From contig JAHHID010000024.1 in NCBI GenBank assembly GCA_019359015.1, positions 1 to 34,399 on the forward strand: 34,399 nucleotides of DNA. Direction: 5' to 3'. How positions within the stretch are numbered: the first letter of the stretch is position 1; each line of letters begins with the position of its first letter. This stretch comes from Spirirestis rafaelensis WJT71-NPBG6. Lineage in GTDB: Bacteria > Cyanobacteriota > Cyanobacteriia > Cyanobacteriales > Nostocaceae. The notes below the pieces were generated by a model. The model was not told the DNA's origin. It was given only the letters and a program-made list of their open reading frames with translations, and ran no database searches. The position numbers and the translations under genes were made by a program. Of this stretch, positions 17,300-25,124 are shown one piece after another.

Positions 17300-18778
17300 A
17301 TGCACAAACTGAAAAATATTTTTATTCACCTGCTGATTATGTCTTTGTTTGTTGGCTTTGTACTTGCGATCAGGTTCAAGCCAATCACGCAATCTTTGGA
17401 ATTAGACTACGACGAAGGGCTGAATTTAATTAAAGCTTTTCTTTACGGGCAAGGGTTTTCTCTTTACACCCAAATATGGAATGACCAAGCACCCTTTTTT
17501 ACCGTTATTTTGTCGCAATGGTTTCATTTATTCGGTCAGTCTATCTTTGCTGCCCGCTTTCTAATCATCCTTTTTTCAGCACTATTAATTTGGTGCTTTT
17601 ATCAAATTATCAATAGTGAACTCGGAAAAATACCAGCTTTTGTTGCCACACTTATATTATTCACTTCTGGGCTATTTATTCGCCTTAGTATTTCCGTGAT
17701 GATTGGTATTCCCTCGCTATCACTGGCAATGCTTTCGATTTATTTTTTACATTTTTATAAAAAGCACTATCGTCAGCCTTTTCTGATTTTGTCTGGAGGT
17801 TTATTAGCGTTATCTTTACAAACAAAATTATTTACAGTATTTCTGATTCCTTTAATGCTTTGTTATCTGGCATTTCCAAATGTAACGATTTTCCAGAAAA
17901 AGCAACTGAAAACTATTCTTCAACCTTTTCTTTGGTGGCTTGGTAGTCTGGTAGCTGTTTTTTTATTAATAGGCTTGTGGTTTCAGCAATTTTCTCATTT
18001 AGACCAGATATTTGAATCTCATTTTCATCAACCGATTGAAACAAAATTAGGAAACTTTAATAATTTTGAATATCTTAAACGAATAATCAGTCAAGATTAT
18101 GAATATGTCTTTCTAGCGTTTATCGGTATCCTCACAATTATTGTCAAAAAACAACGGAATGGTCTTTTTCCTTTAGCTTGGCTAGTAACTGCAACACTAA
18201 TTTTAATAAAACATAAACCAATCTGGGATCATCATTACCTTTTGCTGACTATTCCTATCTCTTGGTTAGCTGCTTATGCTGTTGCTTCAGTTCGTGATTT
18301 CTGCAAAAGTTGGCATTTTGATTCTAACTCATTAAAAATAAAAGATTTCATATTTCTCATACTAAGTGCAACTTTCATTTTATTGATGATTACAACTCCA
18401 GCCAATCCGAAAGGTAGACCTTCCACAAATGTAGAAGTTATACAACTGTTATTAAAATACAAAAAATTAACTCATTGGGTATTTACAGACCGTCCAATCT
18501 ATGCTTTTTATGCTGGGTTGCGCGTTCCTCCAGAAATGGCAGTAATATCATATAAACGATTTAATTCGGGAGATCTAACTTCAAAAGAACTGCTGGCTAT
18601 CCTACAAAATTATTGTCCGGAACAAATGGTTCTTGGAAGGTGGATTTCTCAAATAAAAAGTGATAGTGACTTTATGGCTTATATTAATGAAAATTATTCA
18701 AAAACCTACACAGACGAAAAAAATACGGTCGAACATTATCTCTTAAAGGAAGTTCATAAATGTACACCCAAGCAATGA
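17300..18778 (+). CDS. GT39/ArnT-like membrane glycosyltransferase
   Basis: A 492-residue polytopic protein with about eleven hydrophobic segments. The first periplasmic loop reads LELDYDEGLN (D36, D38, E39), the catalytic acidic motif of GT-C enzymes of the PMT/ArnT group, followed by WNDQAPFF in place of the usual HPPL motif and the characteristic FGQSIFAARF segment. It is expected to transfer a sugar from a polyprenyl-phosphate carrier to an envelope acceptor. The C-terminal 110 residues are soluble and cysteine-containing. It starts two bases after the DUF2079 stop. Base composition is more AT-rich than the first two genes of the cluster and it has no HIP1 site. Confidence 0.8.
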   Translation: MHKLKNIFIHLLIMSLFVGFVLAIRFKPITQSLELDYDEGLNLIKAFLYGQGFSLYTQIWNDQAPFFTVILSQWFHLFGQSIFAARFLIILFSALLIWCFYQIINSELGKIPAFVATLILFTSGLFIRLSISVMIGIPSLSLAMLSIYFLHFYKKHYRQPFLILSGGLLALSLQTKLFTVFLIPLMLCYLAFPNVTIFQKKQLKTILQPFLWWLGSLVAVFLLIGLWFQQFSHLDQIFESHFHQPIETKLGNFNNFEYLKRIISQDYEYVFLAFIGILTIIVKKQRNGLFPLAWLVTATLILIKHKPIWDHHYLLLTIPISWLAAYAVASVRDFCKSWHFDSNSLKIKDFIFLILSATFILLMITTPANPKGRPSTNVEVIQLLLKYKKLTHWVFTDRPIYAFYAGLRVPPEMAVISYKRFNSGDLTSKELLAILQNYCPEQMVLGRWISQIKSDSDFMAYINENYSKTYTDEKNTVEHYLLKEVHKCTPKQ

Positions 18779-18821
18779 TTTGAGGAGGCGATAGTTTAGA
18801 GTGAATAATAAGTAAGACTTT

Positions 18822-19565
18822 ATGGACAAAGACTTTTACCTACAGTATGCATCCGTTGAAGATAAACATTGGTGGTTTGTCGGTCGTCGTCTGATTATCG
18901 AGCAAGCGATTCGTAAACTAAGTTTACCGAAAAATGCCCAAATTCTCGAAGTCGGTTGTGGTACAGGTGGCAACTTAAGAATGCTAACCCGTCACGGTCA
19001 AGTTTCCGCGATGGAGTTGAATGAAATCGCTTGCAAAATTGCCAATGAGCGGCAAGTAATTCCGGTAAAATTGGGTGGCTTGCCTGATAAAATTCCTTTT
19101 AGCAATGAGTATGACATAATTCTCATACTCGATGTTTTAGAACATCTTGATGATGACTTGGCAGCACTTTTAGCATTGCATACAAAATTAAAGCCTGGAG
19201 GAGCATTGTTAATTACAGTTCCTGCTTACCAGTTTTTGTGGAGCCAGCATGATGAAATTAACCATCATAAACGTCGTTATGTGTTGAAAAATTTGCAACA
19301 GGTTGTGAAAAAGGCTGGCTATACTGTGCATTACAGCAGCTATTTTAACTTTTTTTTGTTTCCTATCGTTGCAGGCGTGCGTTACTTGCGAAAATTGTTA
19401 AAACTTGAAAGTAATTCTATTGATAACAGCGATTTGCATTTGCCGCCGAAACATATCAATAAGTTTTTAAGTTTATTATTTGCAAGCGAACGTCACTTAA
19501 TGAATTTCAGTCTTCCTTTTGGCGTATCTATTTTGCTTGTAGCACATAAAAATAAACAAACTTAA
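18822..19565 (+). CDS. Class I SAM-dependent methyltransferase
   Basis: A 247-residue protein of the Methyltransf_11/23 type. SAM-binding motif I is ILEVGCGTGG (residues 41-50), the acidic residue after strand 2 is in AMELNE (about E65), and motif IV is ILDVLEHL (102-109). The N-terminal MDKDFYLQYASVEDKHWWF segment and the late HHKRRYVLKNL segment are typical of methyltransferases found in glycan and lipid-sugar clusters. A hydrophobic stretch near 175-190 (YFNFFLFPIVAGV) suggests membrane association. Its substrate could be a lipid-linked or glycan sugar (inference from context). Its TAA overlaps an ATG by one base. Confidence 0.85.
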   Translation: MDKDFYLQYASVEDKHWWFVGRRLIIEQAIRKLSLPKNAQILEVGCGTGGNLRMLTRHGQVSAMELNEIACKIANERQVIPVKLGGLPDKIPFSNEYDIILILDVLEHLDDDLAALLALHTKLKPGGALLITVPAYQFLWSQHDEINHHKRRYVLKNLQQVVKKAGYTVHYSSYFNFFLFPIVAGVRYLRKLLKLESNSIDNSDLHLPPKHINKFLSLLFASERHLMNFSLPFGVSILLVAHKNKQT

Positions 19566-19675
19566 TGAAGGTTATGATTTGCCATCAAGGTGGTTTGAAT
19601 AAACGTAAGGAAGGAAACTATGAATTTATTTTTCAAAATTTACCTTTAAATATTAAGGAAGATGATGCTTATTAA
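19565..19675 (+). CDS. Possible 36-residue ORF or gene remnant
   Basis: An ATG overlapping the methyltransferase stop (TAATG) opens 36 codons that begin MKVMICHQGG and end NIKEDDAY, closing seven bases before the GTG of the GT2 gene. The TAATG overlap suits coupled translation, and the frame bridges the gap almost exactly. I recognise no family and composition alone does not prove coding. It could be the stub of a lost gene. Confidence 0.3.
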   Translation: MKVMICHQGGLNKRKEGNYEFIFQNLPLNIKEDDAY

Positions 19676-19682
19676 ATAAGCA

Positions 19683-20702
19683 GTGGACTTAACTGCGAAA
19701 ATACACATAAGAACAGTGAATAAACCAATCTACTCTATAGTTATACCGATTTATAACGAAGAAGAGAACATCACCGAGATGTATCATCGTCTGAGTAATT
19801 TAATCGAGCAATTAGACGGTGAGGCTGAGTTAATTTTAATTGACGATGGAAGTCGCGATCGCTCTTTAAACATGATCCGCGAACTTCACCATTGCGATAG
19901 TCGCGTGCGTTACCTCAGTTTTGCACGGAATTTTGGTCATCAAATCGCGGTAACTGCGGGTTTAAACTTCGTTCAAGGCAAAAGTGTCATCGTGATGGAC
20001 GCCGATTTGCAAGACCCCCCAGAGCTAATTTTAGCCATGATAGAAAAATGGCAACAAGGCTATCAAGTAGTTTATGCCCAGCGTCTCTCTCGCAAACAAG
20101 AAAGTTGGCTAAAACGCTTGACAGCTTATGCCTTCTATCGGATACTCAGGGTTTTAGCTGATGTAGATATACCACCCGATACAGGTGATTTTTGCTTGAT
20201 GGATCGGCAAGTGGTAGATATTCTCAATGCAATGCCCGAACGCAACCGCTACATTCGCGGTTTAAGAGCATGGGTAGGTTTTCGCCAGACATCTGTACAT
20301 TTTGAACGAGATCCTCGCTTTGCGGGCAAAGAAAAGTATACCTTCGGTAAGTCTTGGGCATTAGCAGTGAATGGAATAGTTTCCCTGTCAAAAGTTCCCT
20401 TGAGACTAGCCACTTATTTAGGAATGCTCTCGGCGGGTATAGCTCTATTAATGATACTCTTAGTGCTGTACTGGCGCTTATTCGATCCAGCTTCTCCATT
20501 AATTGGCTTCACATTAATTACAATTGGTCTATTTTTCTTGGGTTCTGTCCAATTGTTTTGTATTGGCATTTTAGGCGAATATATTGGTCGTATTTATGAA
20601 GAAGTCAAAGGTCGTCCTGTTTATACCATCAAGGAAATTGGCGATGTAAATCATGCATCAACAACACCCACGTCTAAGTCATCTCATCATTCCTCAATTT
20701 AA
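19683..20702 (+). CDS. GT2 polyprenyl-phosphate glycosyltransferase (GtrB/DPM1/ArnC-like)
   Basis: A 339-residue protein; GTG start, the only reasonable one before the catalytic domain. The GT-A domain (about 15-235) has [14 protein letters not shown], the nucleotide-binding ILIDDGS (D54, D55) and the metal site [11 protein letters not shown] (D106, D108). Two C-terminal membrane helices (about 240-263 and 273-300) follow, and [18 protein letters not shown] closes the domain, as in GtrB and ArnC-type enzymes. It should transfer a sugar from a nucleotide donor to polyprenyl phosphate on the cytoplasmic side, making the donor for the GT-C proteins beside it. The identity of the sugar cannot be read from sequence. 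Confidence 0.9.
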   Translation: MDLTAKIHIRTVNKPIYSIVIPIYNEEENITEMYHRLSNLIEQLDGEAELILIDDGSRDRSLNMIRELHHCDSRVRYLSFARNFGHQIAVTAGLNFVQGKSVIVMDADLQDPPELILAMIEKWQQGYQVVYAQRLSRKQESWLKRLTAYAFYRILRVLADVDIPPDTGDFCLMDRQVVDILNAMPERNRYIRGLRAWVGFRQTSVHFERDPRFAGKEKYTFGKSWALAVNGIVSLSKVPLRLATYLGMLSAGIALLMILLVLYWRLFDPASPLIGFTLITIGLFFLGSVQLFCIGILGEYIGRIYEEVKGRPVYTIKEIGDVNHASTTPTSKSSHHSSI

Positions 20703-20769
20703 TTCTAAGCAACATATATAAAAACACTAAATTTATATTTATCATAAGAATAATTTCAAGGAAAGTTTT

Positions 20770-21138
20770 GTGAGTTTACAAGAATTTAGTTTATTGTTGA
20801 TGTCTGTTCTTGCCAGTGTGACAGGACAGTTTTTTTTAAAATTAGGCGCACTGAAGTTAGGCAAAGTTAATTTAGCCAATGCTCTTAATTTAGTTTTGGG
20901 CATTATTACAACACCGGAACTTTTAACCGGACTAGCTTTCTACGGTATAGGTGCTGTTGCTTACATTCTTTTGTTAACTAGAGTCAGCTTAAGTGTTGCA
21001 GGTCCTTCTGCATCGCTGGTTTATGTTTTTTCAGTGTTGCTGGGTTACTTCATCTTTAAAGAATCAATTCCCTCGATCCGCTTACTAGGCTTAAGCTTAA
21101 TTGTTGGTGGAGTTATATTAGTTGTCTGGCAAAAATAA
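20770..21138 (+). CDS. Four-helix EamA/SMR-type transporter, possible lipid-linked sugar flippase
   Basis: A 122-residue protein with four hydrophobic helices; GTG start with AAGGAAAG about seven bases upstream. It has the half-size EamA/small-multidrug-resistance form: ASVTGQFFLKLGALKLG in helix 1, the SASLVYVFSVLLGYFIFKE segment in helix 3-4 and a final GLSLIVGGVILVVWQ. ArnE/ArnF, which flip undecaprenyl-phosphate-aminoarabinose, have this architecture and work next to an ArnC-type GT2 and an ArnT-type GT-C. The gene directly follows a GT2 here, so a flippase role is a reasonable inference. A drug or general metabolite exporter is the alternative. Confidence 0.75.
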   Translation: MSLQEFSLLLMSVLASVTGQFFLKLGALKLGKVNLANALNLVLGIITTPELLTGLAFYGIGAVAYILLLTRVSLSVAGPSASLVYVFSVLLGYFIFKESIPSIRLLGLSLIVGGVILVVWQK

Positions 21139-21242
21139 AAAATAATTCCGTAGCACAGTCTGGCACAAAATTAAATTCAATCCTTCTGGCTTTTGACTCA
21201 TAAATTTATTATTGAGAAATTAAAAAGGTGAAAAATAAGTAA

Positions 21243-22571
21243 ATGGCAAATTCATTTAATGAAAATCTCACCCAAGTAACAGCAGAGAAAAACAAAAATA
21301 GTTATCAAATCAGAAATATTCTCTTTGTAGTAGCAATGTGGCTATCGAGCCGATTTGTCATAGCCGTTACTATGCTGTTGATTGCCCCTTTACTTCCGGC
21401 TCCAGCAAATGGTAATGCTGTCACATTTAGCTGGGATGTTTTCACTGCATGGGATAGTGTTTGGTATCAGCAAATTGCAACTAATGGATATCAACCTTCC
21501 GATAATGGAGCATTATATTCAACTGCCTTTTTTCCGTTATTTCCTTTAATCATCCGAATATTTATGAATCTTGGCTTGCCTTTTGCAGTGGCAGGCACAT
21601 TGATAAATAATTTTGCATTTTTAGGTGCTTTGATAATACTGTATTTTTGGGTAAATGATAGTTATGGTAAAAGTGCGGCACGGTGGGCAACTGCTGTTTT
21701 AGCATGGTGCCCTTATTCGCTTTACGGAACTGTAGTTTATACCGAAGGACTATTTTTGTTATGCAGCACATCTGCTTTGCGAGCTTTCGATAAAAGGCAA
21801 TATATTTGGACAGCTTTTTGGGGTGGATTAGCTACAGCAACGCGAGTAACTGGAATAACACTTATACCTGGCTTTTTGTTTGTCTCCTGGAAAGAACGCA
21901 GAGGTTTAAAAGCCTACCTTGCTAGTTTAGCTGTAGGTAGCGGTTTTGTTTTTTATAACCTGTATTGTCAAATTAAATTTGGCGACGCTTTAGCATTTCT
22001 TCATGCACAAAAAGGATGGCGTTCTTCGGTGGGGTTTGATTGGCGCGGTTGGTGGAAAATGTTGATGCAAATAGTCGTTGGTCCAACTAATGCAAATGGC
22101 TCTATTCAAGATCCATTGCATCCTTTATTATTCGCAATTATTATCGGTAGCAGTTATTTTTTATGGCGTTTTCGCGGCAAGATCGGTGCTACTAAGGTGC
22201 GCTATGGATTTTATGTATTATGGATTTTCCTCTGGTTATTAACACGCAATTCCTTACCTAACGATCCATTTTCAAGTGAACCATTAATTAAAATATTACT
22301 TATCTTTGGTGGTGTTTATTTACTTTGGTTTTCCAGAAAGAAAATTCCTCTAGTTGCTGTTATATATGGTTTTTTCTCATTTGCATTAATCCTTAATACT
22401 GGACTTACCGCATCTGTTGAACGCTACGCTTATGGTATTGTGTCCCTGTCGTATGCATTTGGGCTATTGGTTGCTCGTTATCCACGCTGGGGATATGCAA
22501 TTATGGGATTTTTTGCCATTATTTTAGCCAGCTTTGCTGTACGATTTTCTCAAGAACTTTGGTTAGCTTAG
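21243..22571 (+). CDS. PIG-V-like integral membrane mannosyltransferase-family protein (paralogue 2)
   Basis: A 442-residue polytopic protein, alignable with the product at 14574 over nearly its whole length: shared WATAVLAWCP, VYTEGL, STSALRAFDK/STAALRAFDK, FGD(P/A)LAF.HAQ.GWR and GWWKMLMQI. The first-loop motif is AWDSVWYQQIATNGY followed by AFFPLFPL, so the His of paralogue 1 (WDSGHY) is replaced by Trp74, which may change or weaken activity. It carries a 17-residue insertion near residue 335 (LTRNSLPNDPFSSEP) absent from paralogue 1. The gene is AT-rich and free of HIP1. A frameshifted C-terminal fragment of a third paralogue begins right after its stop. Confidence 0.8.
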   Translation: MANSFNENLTQVTAEKNKNSYQIRNILFVVAMWLSSRFVIAVTMLLIAPLLPAPANGNAVTFSWDVFTAWDSVWYQQIATNGYQPSDNGALYSTAFFPLFPLIIRIFMNLGLPFAVAGTLINNFAFLGALIILYFWVNDSYGKSAARWATAVLAWCPYSLYGTVVYTEGLFLLCSTSALRAFDKRQYIWTAFWGGLATATRVTGITLIPGFLFVSWKERRGLKAYLASLAVGSGFVFYNLYCQIKFGDALAFLHAQKGWRSSVGFDWRGWWKMLMQIVVGPTNANGSIQDPLHPLLFAIIIGSSYFLWRFRGKIGATKVRYGFYVLWIFLWLLTRNSLPNDPFSSEPLIKILLIFGGVYLLWFSRKKIPLVAVIYGFFSFALILNTGLTASVERYAYGIVSLSYAFGLLVARYPRWGYAIMGFFAIILASFAVRFSQELWLA

Positions 22572-22574
22572 AGC

Positions 22575-22850
22575 AGATGATATTCGGTGGTATATATTTG
22601 TTATGGCTGTTACGTCGGGAACTTAGTTTAATTACTGTTGTCTATGGTTTTTGGGGGATCGGTATATTACTAGCATCGGGAGGTACAATTTCTCTAAATC
22701 GTCTGTCTTACGGTATTGTATCGAGACGCGATCGCATGCGGAGTGCTGCTTGCTCGTCATCCTTTTTGGAGACGCGCAGTTATGGGTTTATTTGCCATTC
22801 TACTGGCTAGCTTCGCTCTACGATTTGCTCAAGTTCAGTGGGTAGCGTAG
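22575..22850 (+). pseudogene. Frameshifted C-terminal remnant of a third PIG-V-like paralogue
   Basis: From 22575 one frame reads MIFGGIYLLWLLRREL and later ASGGTISLNRLSYGIVS, matching the last third of paralogue 1 (LGGIYLLWYLR..., ASGGTWSLSRLVYGIVS). After 22723 homology moves to another frame, reading GVLLARHPFW... and ending LRFAQVQWVA with TAG at 22848-22850, against FAQELWVG in paralogue 1. Sixteen bases (22724-22739) stand where fifteen are expected, so this is a single +1 shift, and a HIP1 octamer (22728-22735) lies inside it. The N-terminal two thirds are missing. It is closer to paralogue 1 than to paralogue 2. Confidence 0.85.
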
Positions 22851-23932
22851 AAAGTGTTTTTGGTCTGCTTTGTATCCTCACGTTAGGTGTCATAGTCGCT
22901 ACAACACAAATTGAGAATCATATGATATTAATAGTTATTTAATTTGTAAACTTAGTATCTAAAAGTACATACTTGTTTATCTATTTTCAGCGTAGGTGGT
23001 ATTCTTGATTGCAAACTAAATGCTTAAATCAGATTAAAATACATACTATTTTAACTGACTCAAGGAATTATTTTTGATTTTTCAGTATTTATAGTATATT
23101 CAATCACATAGAATTGTAATATCACTGAGGTAATAACTGTAATCAACTAATAGTTAAAAATTGCAGGCAAAAGGAAAGTAGAGTTATAGTCTATTTCCAA
23201 GATATTTAATAGGTAAAGTATCATAATTTAAAATTACTCCTGATTTTAATCATGATGCTAAGTAAATTACTAAAGATTATCCACGTTGACGAACTAGCAC
23301 AACGCGATAAAAATAAAGCTACACTACAATTTAAAATTATTGAAATGCGTGTCTAGCAAGCATTTCTAATTTGAAATCATGACTTGCAAGGATAATGTCA
23401 ACAAAGCGCTACTAGTGCATTCTGCTTCGTATCAAGTCTATTAAGTTAATTTACATTCAAGTAATTAATAGACTAAAAAATATAAATTGAATTAAATGAA
23501 AATTTAATATGTTTGAAAAGCGGAGGAATAACGTTTAACAATACAATATTTTTTCTTAATTATGACGAAAAAACTATGGCTTATAACAGATAAGAATGAA
23601 AACAAGAAATCAGCACTCTTCTCCAATAAAGAATGTTAGCCTTGGTTTACCACAGGAAAAGCATAAAACATCTGTGGGGTATTAACTTGATTTTTTTTAT
23701 GACACTTATAATTCATATTAAAGAATAACAAATATGTTTAAGCAAATGATTTGTTTCTCATATAACTCTTATTAACTATTATCGCCTAAAGCCTGATAAT
23801 CTAACCTTAAATTCAACTTGTGCAATTTATTTGCTCAATTTTTATTAAATTTCTGTTAATCGATTGTTAATTATTCAGGATTACCAGAAACTAACTTCGT
23901 ATCTAATAATTACAAAAAATGTGCTATAAAGT
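22851..23932. other. About 1.1-kb AT-rich spacer, no gene seen
   Basis: No credible frame on either strand, no tRNA and no clear repeat. The sequence is rich in short A/T runs. It separates the sugar-transfer cluster from the deacetylase gene and could be decayed coding DNA, a long regulatory region or the remains of the deleted paralogue. Confidence 0.45.
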
Positions 23933-23956
23933 ACCGTCAGAACCGAGACTGATGGT
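23933..23956 (+). promoter_or_regulatory. Leader hairpin upstream of the deacetylase gene
   Basis: ACCGTCAG (23933-23940) pairs with CTGATGGT (23949-23956), including one G-U pair, across an eight-base loop. It ends ten bases before the AAGGAG ribosome-binding site at 23967-23972. It could affect initiation or message stability. Confidence 0.4.
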
Positions 23957-23979
23957 TCGACCCTTGAAGGAGCTATGAC

Positions 23980-24891
23980 GTGGAAAACAGTAAGTCGTTT
24001 TTTTGGTCGCAAGGAATCATAATTGCTCTGCTTGCCTTAGCTAGCAGTTTAAGCCTTGGTTTAATGATGCCTATTAACCCAAAAGCCTCCGAGGTAAAAA
24101 GTGATATTAGTATAAATTCAAACAATGAGCTTCGCCGAATAGAAACAACTCAGCGGATTGAGCAATTAAAATTGGCGATGCTTGGAACTTGGCAGCAACA
24201 AGCCAAAGCCAAGGGTCTTGCTTACAATGTGCCAGAACGTTTTCAAGGGGTAACGATCGCAGAAGCAAAACTCAGCCAAGGTCAGAAAGTAATTGCTCTT
24301 ACCTTTGATGATGGTCCTTGGCCCACAAGTACAGCTAATGTATTGGATATTCTCAAAAAAAATAACATCAAAGCCACATTTTTTGTTGTTGGGCAGATGC
24401 TCAAGAATCATCCAGATTTGGGTGTGCGAATTGTGACTGAAGGTCATGTCATTGCTAACCATACTTGGACTCACAGATATCATTTCATGAATCCACAAGT
24501 AGCAGCTTATGAAGTTGAGAGCACATCTGACTTGATTTTTCAAACTACTGGTGTAAAAACAACTTTGTTCCGACCACCTGGGGGAATGATGAACAACGGG
24601 GTGGCTGCTTACGCCAGAAATCAAAAATATACAATAGTGATGTGGTCTGCTGACTCTGTAGACTACAGCAATCCAGCTTTACCTAGATTAATAAGTAATG
24701 TGACGAGGGCATCAAAACCAGGCGGAATTGTGCTTTTGCATGATGGTGGTGGTAATCGTTCCAGAACTGTACAAGCTTTACCACAAATTATTAGCCACTT
24801 TAAAAAGCAGGGTTATAGCTTTGTCACTGTACCAGAACTCTTAGAAATGCAAAATAAAGACCAAAAGCTAATGACAGCCAAAAAGCAATAG
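23980..24891 (+). CDS. NodB-type polysaccharide deacetylase (CE4)
   Basis: A 303-residue protein. GTG start fixed by AAGGAG at 23967-23972, seven bases upstream; an ATG at 23975 is out of frame and closes after 15 codons. One N-terminal hydrophobic helix (about 10-30) acts as signal or anchor, placing the enzyme outside the membrane. All five CE4 motifs are visible: TFDDGP (108-113), HTWTH (H161, H165), RPPGG, the W(S)xDSxDY segment and VLLHDGG. The Asp-His-His metal triad (D111, H161, H165) is intact, so it should be active in removing N- or O-acetyl groups from an envelope glycan. ArnD of the aminoarabinose pathway is a distant relative, but the anchor and motifs fit a peptidoglycan or polysaccharide deacetylase better. 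Confidence 0.92.
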   Translation: MENSKSFFWSQGIIIALLALASSLSLGLMMPINPKASEVKSDISINSNNELRRIETTQRIEQLKLAMLGTWQQQAKAKGLAYNVPERFQGVTIAEAKLSQGQKVIALTFDDGPWPTSTANVLDILKKNNIKATFFVVGQMLKNHPDLGVRIVTEGHVIANHTWTHRYHFMNPQVAAYEVESTSDLIFQTTGVKTTLFRPPGGMMNNGVAAYARNQKYTIVMWSADSVDYSNPALPRLISNVTRASKPGGIVLLHDGGGNRSRTVQALPQIISHFKKQGYSFVTVPELLEMQNKDQKLMTAKKQ

Positions 24892-24892
24892 T

Positions 24893-24941
24893 TATTAGTT
24901 ATTAGTCATTAGTTAAATTACTAAAAACTAAAAACTAATAT
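24893..24941. repeat. TTAGTYATTAGT low-complexity repeat
   Basis: Tandem TTAGTTATTAGTCATTAGTTA followed by AAAACTAAAAACTAAT, imperfectly complementary. This type of A/T repeat is common after genes in filamentous cyanobacteria. Confidence 0.55.
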
Positions 24942-24997
24942 ATAATCCGGTTGATTAACCATTATATAAAACGACCACTAATATCTATTTAATAGAA

Positions 24998-25023
24998 AAG
25001 GGCACGCCTAACGACGTGCCCTT
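24998..25023. terminator. Hairpin terminator between deacetylase and Fd-GOGAT genes
   Basis: A perfect 9-bp GC-rich stem AAGGGCACG (24998-25006) and CGTGCCCTT (25015-25023) with an eight-base loop. The neighbouring genes converge here, so it may serve both. T-runs are weak on both sides. Confidence 0.65.
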
Positions 25024-25061
25024 AGTAATAATCGACAACTAATTAGCGAATGACACATATT

Positions 25062-25091
25062 GTAGAGACGTTGCGCTGTCCCCGTCTCTAC
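25062..25091. repeat. GTAGAGACG inverted repeat
   Basis: GTAGAGACG (25062-25070) and CGTCTCTAC (25083-25091) form a perfect 9-bp stem with a 12-base loop. The arm GCGTCTCTAC also occurs near 2053-2062, so it belongs to the dispersed palindromic repeats of this genome. It lies just past the Fd-GOGAT stop and may add to termination. Confidence 0.65.
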
Positions 25092-25124
25092 GAAGGACAT
25101 GATATTAGTTGTAAAAACAAACAA

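Noticed and set aside
23953-23965. GGTTCGACCC resembling a tRNA T-loop
   Set aside because: The flanking bases do not form a T-stem, and no acceptor or anticodon arm is present; the bases belong to a leader hairpin.
23980-24891. ArnD-like deformylase as part of an aminoarabinose pathway
   Set aside because: The protein has an N-terminal membrane anchor and all classical CE4 motifs, and ArnA/ArnB homologues are absent.
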